DNA of 16,253 nucleotides from assembly GCA_937889645.1 (NCBI GenBank), contig CALBZE010000043.1, positions 1 through 16,253 on the forward strand. Reading direction: 5' to 3'. This document shows, piece after piece, positions 1 to 8,100 of the stretch; position 1 is the stretch's first letter, and each line of letters begins with the position of its first letter. The position numbers and the translations under genes were made by a program. Below the pieces are notes generated by a model. It worked only from the letters and a program-made list of their open reading frames with translations, searched no databases and was not told the origin of the DNA. This stretch comes from an uncultured bacterium (GTDB lineage: Bacteria > Gemmatimonadota > Gemmatimonadetes > Longimicrobiales > RSA9).

Positions 1-2683
1 CGGGGTTGCCGGCGGCGCGGGCGGCCTCGGCGCGGACGAGCGCGGCGGCGCGCACACTGTTGAGGTGGAGCTGCACGCCGTAGTCGCGGCTCGTCGGCTC
101 GGCGAGCGCGTTCAGCGCGCGTCTCAGCCCGGCCGCGTCGCCGGACCGCGCGGCCAGGATCCCGTAGAGGGTCGGGGCCACCTCGCGGTTGAGCGGCTTC
201 ATCGCGCGGTCGGTGGGATCGGGCCGGTACCGCTCGATCGCCGTGCGCAATGCGTCGCGGGACCGCGCGCCGAGCGTTTCGTACGGCTGGATCGCGAGCG
301 CGCCGCGGTACTCGAGCGCGCGGCCGGGGTCGATCGCGGCCACCGAGTCGAGCCACTCGTTGGCCGCCGCGAACCGCCCGTGCGCGGCCTCCAGGATCGC
401 GGCCAGGATCCGCGCCTGGACGTGGCCGTTGGGGTCGCCGGCGCGCGGGTCGGGCGAGGGGTAGAGGAGCGGGACGAGCGCGAGGGCGGCGCCCGGCGCG
501 CCGGAGTTGACCGCGACCGACATCGTGATCTGCCAGAGCGTCGAGTGCGAGACCATGCGCAGCTCGACCAGGATCTGCCGCTGCTCGGCGGTGTCGCCGG
601 CGGCCCAGGCGCTGAGCGCGCGCAGCTCGAGCGTGTGGTCGCTGGTCGGCGCGATGCGACGGAGCCGTTCGGTCAGGTCGTTCAGGGTGTCGAGGTCGCC
701 CTCCGCCGCCGCGAGCCGGCCGCGGTGCACGATCGCGGCGATGTTGCCGGGATCGAGCTCGAGCGCGCGGTCGAAGGCGTGCGCCGCTTCCGACCGGCGC
801 CAGCCGTAGGTCGGACCCCAGTGGAAGATCGTCTCGCCGAAGTAGAACCAGGCGTCGGCGTTGAGCTTGTCGGTGGCCAGCAGCGTGCGGTAGCCGCGCT
901 CGGCGTCCGCGCCCGCGCCCCAGACGTACGACCGCCACGCGGTCGAGAACATCCGTTGGCGTTCGGAGAGCCGGTCGCCGTGGCGGACCGCCGCGTCGGC
1001 GGCGAGACGCGCGAGCCAGTCCGCGCCGGTCCAGTTCGCCGCCTGGCTGAGCCGGAGCGCGGCCAGCGCGAACGTCGTATCGGCCCGCAGCGCCCGCTGG
1101 AGGTGGTACTGCGCCTCGCCGAACCGGCCCAGGTGGAAGGCGCGCTCGCCCGCGACGTACGCCTCCAACGCAACCAGCGACCGGGTGCCCGCCTCCGCGA
1201 TGTCGAGCCTGGCCTCGGCGCCCGCCGCGTCCCGGAACAGCGAGAACGCGATCTCGTCGATGAGCTCGAAGAGGTCGTCGACGCGCCCCTCGACGCTCAC
1301 CGTGGTCCTCGGCTCCCGGAACGTCCGGGTGTCGTAGAGCGCCGCGTTGATGCGCACCCTGCCGCCGGCCTCGACGATGTCGCCCATCACGAACATCCCG
1401 GCATCGAGACTCTGGGCGAGGAACGCTCCATCGCCCGGGCCGCGGGGGCGCGCCGCATCCCACGCGACCGTCGTGAGCGTCATCCTCGGGTCGACGCTCT
1501 CGAGGCCGGGGAGCGTGGCCAGGTCCGCGGCCAGCGTGCTCGCGACGCCCTCGCCCAGGTACGCGAACGTCGGCGCGCCGCGGTACTCGAACGGGAGCAC
1601 CACGACCATGTTGTTGAGCGGGGCTTGCGGCGGAGATGGCCTGAACCAGACGACGGAGAAGGCGACCAGCGCGAGGAGGAGCGCGCCGAGGAACCCCAGG
1701 ACGGGGGCTCGCTGGGCGAACAGGCGACGGAGCCGGCCGCCGTCCGGCCGCGCCAAACCGCCGCCTGGCTGCTCCGGCCTGCCGCCCGGCCGGTCGACCG
1801 CGGCGTCCGGTGGTCCGGCGGCGAATGTCTCCACCACGGATACGGCGGCCGGCTGGCCATCCCGCCCACTGGGTCCTGCCGCGGCCCGCACGGACAAGGC
1901 GTCGGGCGGGGGAATGGCGACGCCGGCGGCGGGGAGGACCGCCGGGCCATCGCCGTTTTCCGAGCCCTGAACGTCCGTCGGCGCGCGCCCGCGGATCATC
2001 TCGACGAGCCGGACGGTGTCGGGCGAGGGCTCGGCGCCGAAGGCGGCGGCGAGGTGGCGGGCGAATGCGTCGTATTCCCGGAGCGCGGCGACGCGCTCGC
2101 CCGCGGCATCCAGAACGATCAGCAAGTTTTGCAGCGTCCGCTCATTGGCGGGGTCGATCTCCCGCGCCTTCCGCGCCCACCGCGGCGCATCCCCCATCGT
2201 CGACGAGAGGTGCAGCGCCGCGCGGATCGCCATCTCCCGCAGCCGGTAGATCTCCCGCTCCTGCCAGTGCTCGAAGTCGGGCGAACCGGAGACGTAGAAG
2301 CCCTTCAGGAAATCGCCGCGATAGAGATCCATCGCGGCGAGCAGGTTCCCCTGCGCGATCGCCTCCTCGAAGGCAACCACGTCGCACCAGATCTTCTCGC
2401 GGTCGACCCCGATCTCATCGTGGCCGCGCGTGACGATCGTGTCGTCGTCGAGGTCGCGCTTCAGCTCGTAGAGGGTCCGGCTCAACGCCGCGCGCGCGCG
2501 TTGCTGCTCGAACTCCGGCCAGAGCAGCGCGAGGAGGGTGTCGCGACGATGGAAGCCACGGGGTTGGGCAACGACGAGATACGCCAGGAGGGCCAGGCGT
2601 TTGGGCTTGGTTACTACGTTGGCGGCTACCGAATCTGGCCGGCTTTCGATCTCGGGCGTCCCGAGCAGGCGAATTCGCAACAT
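1..2683 (-). CDS. Membrane-spanning BTAD/SARP-family transcriptional regulator with TolB-like and TPR regions (partial, C-terminus beyond window)
   Basis: The minus-strand frame opens at the ATG at 2683-2681 (MLRIRLLGTPEIES) and stays open to base 1, giving at least 894 residues. An in-frame TAG lies seven codons upstream, so this start is well bounded. Residues about 1-95 are an OmpR-like winged helix (KRLALLAYLVV, RRDTLLALLWPE, ARAALSRTLYELK). About 98-245 is a bacterial transcriptional activation domain (DLYRGDFLKGFYV, DFEHWQERE, LREYDAFARHLAAAFG). A proline/glycine-rich linker leads to one hydrophobic segment at about 324-346. Next comes a TolB-N-like stretch (VVVLPFEYRG, YLGEGVASTLAADLATLPGL, about 355-480), then helical TPR-like repeats to the edge. 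By family knowledge this is a DNA-binding activator. The single membrane segment implies, by inference, a periplasmic sensor half. It is divergent from the DUF11 operon, which it may control. Confidence 0.9.
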   Translation of the reverse strand, partial: MLRIRLLGTPEIESRPDSVAANVVTKPKRLALLAYLVVAQPRGFHRRDTLLALLWPEFEQQRARAALSRTLYELKRDLDDDTIVTRGHDEIGVDREKIWCDVVAFEEAIAQGNLLAAMDLYRGDFLKGFYVSGSPDFEHWQEREIYRLREMAIRAALHLSSTMGDAPRWARKAREIDPANERTLQNLLIVLDAAGERVAALREYDAFARHLAAAFGAEPSPDTVRLVEMIRGRAPTDVQGSENGDGPAVLPAAGVAIPPPDALSVRAAAGPSGRDGQPAAVSVVETFAAGPPDAAVDRPGGRPEQPGGGLARPDGGRLRRLFAQRAPVLGFLGALLLALVAFSVVWFRPSPPQAPLNNMVVVLPFEYRGAPTFAYLGEGVASTLAADLATLPGLESVDPRMTLTTVAWDAARPRGPGDGAFLAQSLDAGMFVMGDIVEAGGRVRINAALYDTRTFREPRTTVSVEGRVDDLFELIDEIAFSLFRDAAGAEARLDIAEAGTRSLVALEAYVAGERAFHLGRFGEAQYHLQRALRADTTFALAALRLSQAANWTGADWLARLAADAAVRHGDRLSERQRMFSTAWRSYVWGAGADAERGYRTLLATDKLNADAWFYFGETIFHWGPTYGWRRSEAAHAFDRALELDPGNIAAIVHRGRLAAAEGDLDTLNDLTERLRRIAPTSDHTLELRALSAWAAGDTAEQRQILVELRMVSHSTLWQITMSVAVNSGAPGAALALVPLLYPSPDPRAGDPNGHVQARILAAILEAAHGRFAAANEWLDSVAAIDPGRALEYRGALAIQPYETLGARSRDALRTAIERYRPDPTDRAMKPLNREVAPTLYGILAARSGDAAGLRRALNALAEPTSRDYGVQLHLNSVRAAALVRAEAARAAGNP

Positions 2684-2916
2684 CGCGATCGTTTGGTACT
2701 ACTTCTTGCGCTCGTGGCCGGAGCCGGACCGGCGTGTCGCCAATTCCAAGATTCGGCACCACAAGAAGTTTACTTGAACCACCCGCCGAGCCGCAACGGC
2801 TCACCGTCCCTCGAATCCCCTTCGATCGCGGGTCTCCTCTCGTAAAGCCACACCGGCCGGCGCCCCGACGCCGGGAGGCGACCGGGGCGCGCGGAGTTTC
2901 CGGACGGTATCGCCCA

Positions 2917-2938
2917 ACTCTCCATTGAGTCTCCATTG
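2917..2938 (+). promoter_or_regulatory. Tandem 11-bp direct repeat, candidate SARP/BTAD operator
   Basis: Two adjacent copies, ACTCTCCATTG and AGTCTCCATTG, differ at one position and repeat with exactly one helical turn. SARP regulators with an OmpR-like winged helix are known to bind heptameric direct repeats spaced 11 bp apart near the -35 region. The site lies about 235 bp from the start of the BTAD regulator and about 210 bp from the DUF11 operon. The match of period and context is suggestive, but I see only two copies and no clear -10 at the classical distance, so target and direction are inferred. Confidence 0.4.
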
Positions 2939-3043
2939 GCATGTAAGAGCTATTGGAAACCTTTGACTTAACATACACGCGCCCAAGACCCGGCAAGAAT
3001 TGCCCAGCGAGCAAGGGTTCCGTGGTCGACGACGACGATGGCC

Positions 3044-3072
3044 CCCGTGCGAATCGACTCGATTCGCACGGG
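3044..3072. promoter_or_regulatory. 29-bp near-perfect palindrome in the operon leader
   Basis: The arms CCCGTGCGAATCGA (3044-3057) and TCGATTCGCACGGG (3059-3072) are exact reverse complements around one central base. The element lies 76 bp before the start of the first DUF11 gene. No T-run follows on either strand, so a simple intrinsic terminator is unlikely. It may be a dimeric-regulator operator or a stable hairpin in the 5' untranslated RNA that affects expression or stability. A start codon at 3038 would place it inside coding sequence, but the better start at 3149 leaves it in the leader. Confidence 0.5.
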
Positions 3073-3135
3073 CAAGGGCGGCCTGCGCATGCCGCGAGCG
3101 CGACCGACTCCGCTCTTGGCGCGGCACAGACCCGT

Positions 3136-3142
3136 GGGAGGA
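3136..3142 (+). promoter_or_regulatory. Shine-Dalgarno site deciding the start of the first DUF11 gene
   Basis: GGGAGGA lies 6 bases before the ATG at 3149. It selects that start over the in-frame ATG at 3038, and the resulting protein begins directly with a signal peptide. Confidence 0.7.
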
Positions 3143-3148
3143 CCGAGA

Positions 3149-3682
3149 ATGGCGAAGACGCGCTGGATGGTGCTGGTGCTCACCCTGCTGCTGGCGTCGG
3201 CGGCCGGAGCCGCGGCGCAGCAGCCGGCCGGGGGTGATGCGCTGGTGATCACGGCCGAGAACCGGACCGCGGCGGAAGAAGCGGCTCGAGGCAGGCCGCG
3301 CGCCGACGAGCGGGTCCGGAGCGGAGACCTAGTCCGCTACACCCTCACCTTCACGAACCCGACCACCGGTCCCGTGCGGAACGTGGTGCTGCAGAACCCG
3401 CTGGCGGAGGGGCTCCGCTTCGTGGGCGGCTCGGCGACGTTCCGCGGGGGGAGCGCGCGGGTCGAGTACTCGATCGACGGCGGCGCGACGTGGTCGGAGC
3501 AGCCGACGATCGAGGTCGAGGAGAACGGCAGGAAGATACGCCGCCCCGCGCCGCCGGAGATGTACACGGACGTCCGCTGGACCGTCGAGACGGAGGTCCA
3601 GCCGGGCGCCCAGGTCGTCGCCTCGTTCGAGGCGCGGCTCACGACGGGGGACACGGCCACGCCGGCCGGCAGCAGCAACTAG
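3149..3682 (+). CDS. Small secreted DUF11-domain protein
   Basis: The product is 177 residues. An in-frame ATG at 3038 would add 37 Arg-rich residues in front of the signal peptide, so 3149 is preferred. Residues 1-23 form a typical Sec signal peptide (KTRW, then a Leu/Val/Ala core, probable cleavage AAA|QQ). The rest is one beta-sandwich of the DUF11 / conserved-repeat (TIGR01451) type at about 55-165: SGDLVRYTLTFTNPT, PVRNVVLQNPLAEGLRFV, VEYSIDGGATW, DVRWTVETEVQPGAQV. Such domains are known from bacterial and archaeal surface proteins and have no catalytic role. It is first in a three-gene cluster, 51 bp before the next gene. I infer a secreted or surface-exposed structural subunit; no anchor is visible. 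Confidence 0.85.
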   Translation: MAKTRWMVLVLTLLLASAAGAAAQQPAGGDALVITAENRTAAEEAARGRPRADERVRSGDLVRYTLTFTNPTTGPVRNVVLQNPLAEGLRFVGGSATFRGGSARVEYSIDGGATWSEQPTIEVEENGRKIRRPAPPEMYTDVRWTVETEVQPGAQVVASFEARLTTGDTATPAGSSN

Positions 3683-3719
3683 CCGCGCGAACCGCGGCAA
3701 CCGCTAGTCACGTTCAACC

Positions 3720-3725
3720 AGGGAG
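3720..3725 (+). promoter_or_regulatory. Shine-Dalgarno site supporting a GTG start
   Basis: AGGGAG lies 8 bases upstream of the GTG at 3734 and supports that non-ATG start for the second DUF11 gene. Confidence 0.6.
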
Positions 3726-3733
3726 CTACTCGA

Positions 3734-5116
3734 GTGCGACTCAGTCTGATCAAGACCGCGGCGGTAGCGGTCGCGCTGGCGATGGCGCCGGCGACGGAGG
3801 CGTGGGCGCAGCTGCCCGAGAACGGCGCGCCGACGCGTGCAGGGACGAAGATCGTGAACACGGCGACGGTGACCTTCACCGACGCCAACGAGAACGCGTA
3901 CGACCCGGTCTCGGAGTCGGTGGAGCTGGAAGTGGCGTTCGTGGCCGGCGTCGAGATCGCGGCGACGAACAAGCCCCAGCCGAAGAGCCCCGGCACGGGC
4001 AACTGGATCGAGTACACGATCACCAACCTCGGCAACGACGATGACTACTTCCAGGTGAGCGCGAACGCCGGCGCGGGGATCACCGTGACCGGGTTCAGCC
4101 TGGTGCACCCGGACAACGCCGCCGAGGGCGACTGGCTCAGCCTCGTCGACTTCAACACCCTCCTCGCCCAGGCCCAGCAGCACCGGGACTACGTGGGCAA
4201 CAACGGCGGCTGGGACACGCCCCAGGGCACGCCGAGCGAGAACACCGAGCTGGTGTTCTACGTCCGCTTCGATCTCGACCCCGACTTCGACCCCGCCGCG
4301 AAGCTCGAGGTGACGGCGACGTCCGGCCGGGATCCGCAGGAATCGGACAGCGTCGACGCGGGCGATGCGACGCTCGATCCGGAGTACGTCTACGACGTCG
4401 CCGTCACGGCCCAGGACGCGACGCAGCAGCGCCTGCCGACCGCCAACCCGGCCGACGTGAACCAGCAGTACCAGGCGGTCTTCACGGTCGAAAACAAGGC
4501 GAGCGGCTCGGACTTCACCTGGACCCTGTCGGTCGACCCCGGCGCCAACGTCTCGATCGTCAGCGTGGCCGGCACGAACCTGACCGGCGGCCCGACTAGC
4601 GGGAGCCTGACGCTCAACAACGGCCAGTCGGTCGACGTGACGGTGACCTACACGGTCGCCGCCGCCGCCGCCGCGGGGACCACGGAGGACCTGATCTTCG
4701 AGGTCGCGTCCGCGGACGACGACGACGTGAGCGACAGCGCGCAGACCCAGGTCCGCGTCGTCCGGCCGTCGCTCTCGATCACGAAGCAGGCGTTCCAGAC
4801 CCGGAACGGCGATCCGATCGCCGCGGGCGGCGTCGTCCCCGGCGCGACGATCTGGTACCGGATCACGGTGACGAACGCCGAGACGAACGGCGCCGACGCC
4901 GTCGACGTGACGATCGAGGACGTGATCCCCGACGCGCTCGAGCTCCTCGGCACCGACGAGGACGCGAGCAACACCGGCACGTGGTCCATCACGACCGGCA
5001 CGAACGGCAACGGCGAGACGGTCGTCACGATCAAGCCCGTGGACGGCGGCAACGATCCGCGACCCATGGCACCCGGCGAGACCGGCGTGTTCTGGATCGA
5101 GGTGAGGGTGAGGTAA
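3734..5116 (+). CDS. Secreted acidic multi-domain Ig-like/DUF11 protein
   Basis: The product is 460 residues with a GTG start. Residues 1-25 are a signal peptide (MRLSLIKTAAVAVALAM, probable cleavage AWA|Q). Three beta-sandwich regions follow. The first covers about 35-215 (TKIVNTATVTFTDANENAY, VEIAATNKPQPKSPGTGNWI, then an Asp-rich stretch). The second covers about 217-345 (YDVAVTAQDATQQ, YQAVFTVENKASGSDFTWTL). The third is a clear DUF11 domain at about 346-457 (PSLSITKQAF, PGATIWYRITVTNAETNG, VTIEDVIPDALELLG, APGETGVFWIEVRV). The chain is rich in Asp, Thr and Asn and almost free of Cys, as in extracellular repeat proteins. It lacks a sorting motif or membrane helix, so it probably depends on another factor for surface retention. 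The neighbouring barrel protein, 51 bp downstream, is the obvious candidate. Confidence 0.85.
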   Translation: MRLSLIKTAAVAVALAMAPATEAWAQLPENGAPTRAGTKIVNTATVTFTDANENAYDPVSESVELEVAFVAGVEIAATNKPQPKSPGTGNWIEYTITNLGNDDDYFQVSANAGAGITVTGFSLVHPDNAAEGDWLSLVDFNTLLAQAQQHRDYVGNNGGWDTPQGTPSENTELVFYVRFDLDPDFDPAAKLEVTATSGRDPQESDSVDAGDATLDPEYVYDVAVTAQDATQQRLPTANPADVNQQYQAVFTVENKASGSDFTWTLSVDPGANVSIVSVAGTNLTGGPTSGSLTLNNGQSVDVTVTYTVAAAAAAGTTEDLIFEVASADDDDVSDSAQTQVRVVRPSLSITKQAFQTRNGDPIAAGGVVPGATIWYRITVTNAETNGADAVDVTIEDVIPDALELLGTDEDASNTGTWSITTGTNGNGETVVTIKPVDGGNDPRPMAPGETGVFWIEVRVR

Positions 5117-5167
5117 GCAGCCAGGTAGTCCTATCGCCTGATCCCCTTCGATCCGTTGGAACGCGGC

Positions 5168-8100
5168 ATGTCGTATCGCCGTTCCAAACGCGAGCAGGTC
5201 GAGAGGCGCGCGGCTCGCCTGGCAGGCATCGCCTGCCGGGTGGCCGCCGCCTCCTTCCTGGGAGTCCTGTGGGCCGCGATCCCCGCGCGCGCACAGGACG
5301 TGGAGGGGCTTTTCCCCATCGACAGCCGCGCCGAGGCCTTCTACCGGGCTCCGAACGGCGTGGCAGACAGCGTCCGGACCGCGTTCCGCCTCTGGCGGCG
5401 ATGCACCATCATGCCGTCCCGGGACGGCGAGTCCGACGGCACCACCCGGCCCCGTTCGAACCCGCTCCTTCCCGAGGACAACCCGTTCGGTTCGCTGGTC
5501 ACGGCGGGCAATTGCATGGTCGTCCCCGTCGCCCGGCTCGGTCTTTCCGCCGACCGGCGGCGGGTCGTCACGGGCGACACGATCGGCTACACGTTCGTGG
5601 CCGGGAACAAAGGCCACGCGCCGAGCACGGGCACGGTCCTGGTCGACACGCTCCCCGCGTCGATTCGCTTCGTGCCGGGCACCGTCCGTCGCGAGGACGT
5701 TTCGCTGCACGATGACGCGTACACGCTGCTCCCGCTCGAGGACGGCCGGCAGGTCCTGACGGTCCCGGTCGGGGTGCTCCAGCCGCAGGAGGAGCGCGCC
5801 GTCTCGTTCCGGGCCGTCGTCGTCGCCGACACGACGGCCGGCGCGATCGTGAACGACGGCTGGCTCATCGACGGCGTGGCCAACGCGAAGTCCAACGCGG
5901 TCGAGGTCGCTATCGCGCTCCCGGAGATCGCGCTCGAGATCACGATCCCGGGCCGCTCGGTGATCTACGTCGGCGACACGGTCACCTTCCGGCTCCGGTA
6001 TCGCAACATCTCGGACGTCCGGGCCGAGAACGCGGTCCTGACGGACTATCTCCCCCCCGAGCTGGAGCTGCTGGGCGCGAGCCCCGAGCCGTCGGCGACG
6101 TCGCGGGACGCGCAGCCCGGCGCCGCGGGCGGCGCCGGCGCTGTGGCCGGCGCGGAGCGTGACGCCGGGGGAGCGGGGGGCGTGCCCGGCGCGGGAAGCG
6201 CCGGGGGCACGTCGTCGCCCGACCGCGCGAGGCCGCGCTTCTCGGCCATGCCGGGCAACGCCGCGACCGACGCCGACTGGGTGAGCTGGGAGCTCGGCAC
6301 GCTACTCCCCGGCCAGGAAGGCTTCGCCTACATCCACGCGCGGCTGACCCGCCTCCCGGAGAACGACGACCGGGAGCTGCGCAACGAGGCGACGCTCAGC
6401 ATCGGCGCCGCCGGCTACACCGTCGTCGTCTCGGCGCAGATGGCGTCCGTGGCGCAGGACCCGGCCGACGGCTCGCTCGCGCTCGCGAAGCGCGCCGGGC
6501 TGCTCGAGATCGCGCTGGGCGAGGCGGTGCCGTACCTGCTGGAGGTGGAGAACACCGGCCCGATCGAGCTCTACGACCTGGTCGTCCGCGACCGGCTGCC
6601 GGACGGCCTCGTCATGGACATGAGCACCGTCCAGGGCGCGGACTCGGCGAAGGCCACGGGCGACGACGTCGTCTTCTACCTCCCGGAGCCGCTCGCCCCC
6701 GGCGCCAAGCACGCGATCCGCTACGCCGCGATCGCCGTCTCCGCGCCGGGCGAGGTCGCGGTGAATCGCGCCGTCGCGGAGGCCGCGCGCGGCAGGGTCG
6801 TCTCGGACACCGCGATCGCGCGGGTGCGGATGCGCCGCGGCCCCGCGCTCCCGTCGCGGGCGCTGATCGGCAAGGTCTGGGTCGACCACAACCGCAACGG
6901 CCGGCAGGACGAGGGCGACGAAGGGCTCGGCGGTGTCGACATCTGGACGACCGACGGCCAGATCGTCCGCACGGACGCCGAGGGCCGGTACTCGCTGCAG
7001 AACCTCGAGCCCGGCCGCTACGCGCTCCGCATCGACATGCTCGGCCTGGCCGACCGGTACGAGGTGGCCGACCGCGGCGGCGAGATCCGCGAGGTCCTGC
7101 TCGACGGCTGGACGATCGGCCGCGCCGACTTCCGGCTCGTCCCCCGCGAGGTCCTGGTCGAATACCACGCCGGCCCGCCGGCCGAGGTGTTGGGGGTGGC
7201 GACGAAGCCGGTGGAAAACGGGTTCGCGGGCGACGCGGCGGCGGGCGGGGCGGCAGACAAGGCCGGGGCGCCGGCGGCGGCCGGTTCGGCGGCCACGGGC
7301 GTCGCGGCGGCCACGGGCGCCGCGCCCGTCCGGGTCCCACCCGCGCGCGACGCGGCCGAGCGCGAGCAGGAGCGTCGCATGGCGCTCATCGCGGGCCCCG
7401 GCGTCGACATCTTCGCGCCCGGCGACGGCAGCGTGGTCGGCGTCGCGAAGGTCTTCGTCGGCGTGAGGGGCGAGCCCGGCCGACCGGTCACGCTGTTCGG
7501 AAAGGACGGCGTGATCCGGGAAGGCACGACCCGCCCCGACGGCGTCATCGACTTCATCGGCGTCGACCTCGAGCCCGGCCCGAACCGGTTCCGCGTGCGC
7601 ACGGTCAACTCCTGGGGCCAGGAGCGCTGGGACAGCATCGCCGTGCACCGCTCCGGCGCGCCGGCGACGCTCGAGGTGGTCGCCGCGCCGCGGTACGTGC
7701 GCGCCGAGGCCGCGGACGTCGACACGATCCTGGTCCGCGTGCTGGACGAATGGGGCGTCCCGGTCGTGAACGAGCCGGTCGTCACGGTCGTGGCGAAGGG
7801 CGTCACGGTCGAGGCGCGGGACGGCGACCGCACCTCGGCCGGCGTGCAGCTCCGCGCCGACCGGGAGGGCTGGCTCCGGATCCCCGTGCGCGGCGGCGAC
7901 CGCGCGGGCGTGGCGCGCATCGCGCTCAAGGCCGGCAGGGCCGCCGCCGAGCAGACGCTCGCGGTCCTGCCGCCGGTCCGTCCGCTCTTCGCGACGATGT
8001 CCGGCCGGATCGGGTTCGGCGGCGCGGAGGACGGCAGCTTCGCGTCGATCGTCGCGCGCGGCGCGCTGGACGAGACGACGTCGCTCACGCTGAGCTACGA

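Larger units (their letters stand above)
2684..3148. other. Divergent intergenic region between the regulator and the DUF11 operon
   Basis: This 465-bp stretch holds no convincing gene; the short frames in it are shadows. It should carry the divergent promoters for the regulator (leftward) and the surface-protein operon (rightward). It is visibly more A/T-rich around 2900-2980 than the flanking coding DNA. It contains an 11-bp tandem repeat at 2917-2938, a TTGACT at 2963-2968 without a good -10 partner at normal spacing, a 29-bp palindrome at 3044-3072, and a widely spaced 8-bp inverted repeat (ACTTCTTG at 2701-2708, CAAGAAGT at 2762-2769) just upstream of the regulator start. I cannot assign a confident sigma-70 promoter. 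Confidence 0.6.

Noticed and set aside
65..2845. 926-codon open frame on the plus strand opposite the regulator
   Set aside because: It is an antisense shadow of the BTAD regulator. Its translation is Arg/Gly/Asp low complexity with no family features, while the minus strand shows clear domains.
2963..2990. Sigma-70 promoter starting with TTGACT at 2963
   Set aside because: No acceptable -10 hexamer lies 16-18 bp downstream, so I did not annotate it as a promoter.
3038..3148. N-terminal extension of the first DUF11 protein from ATG 3038
   Set aside because: It would bury the signal peptide behind 37 Arg-rich residues and run through the palindrome; a strong ribosome site precedes the ATG at 3149.
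3704..5710. 668-codon minus-strand open frame
   Set aside because: It overlaps two well-supported secreted protein genes and has shadow-type composition.
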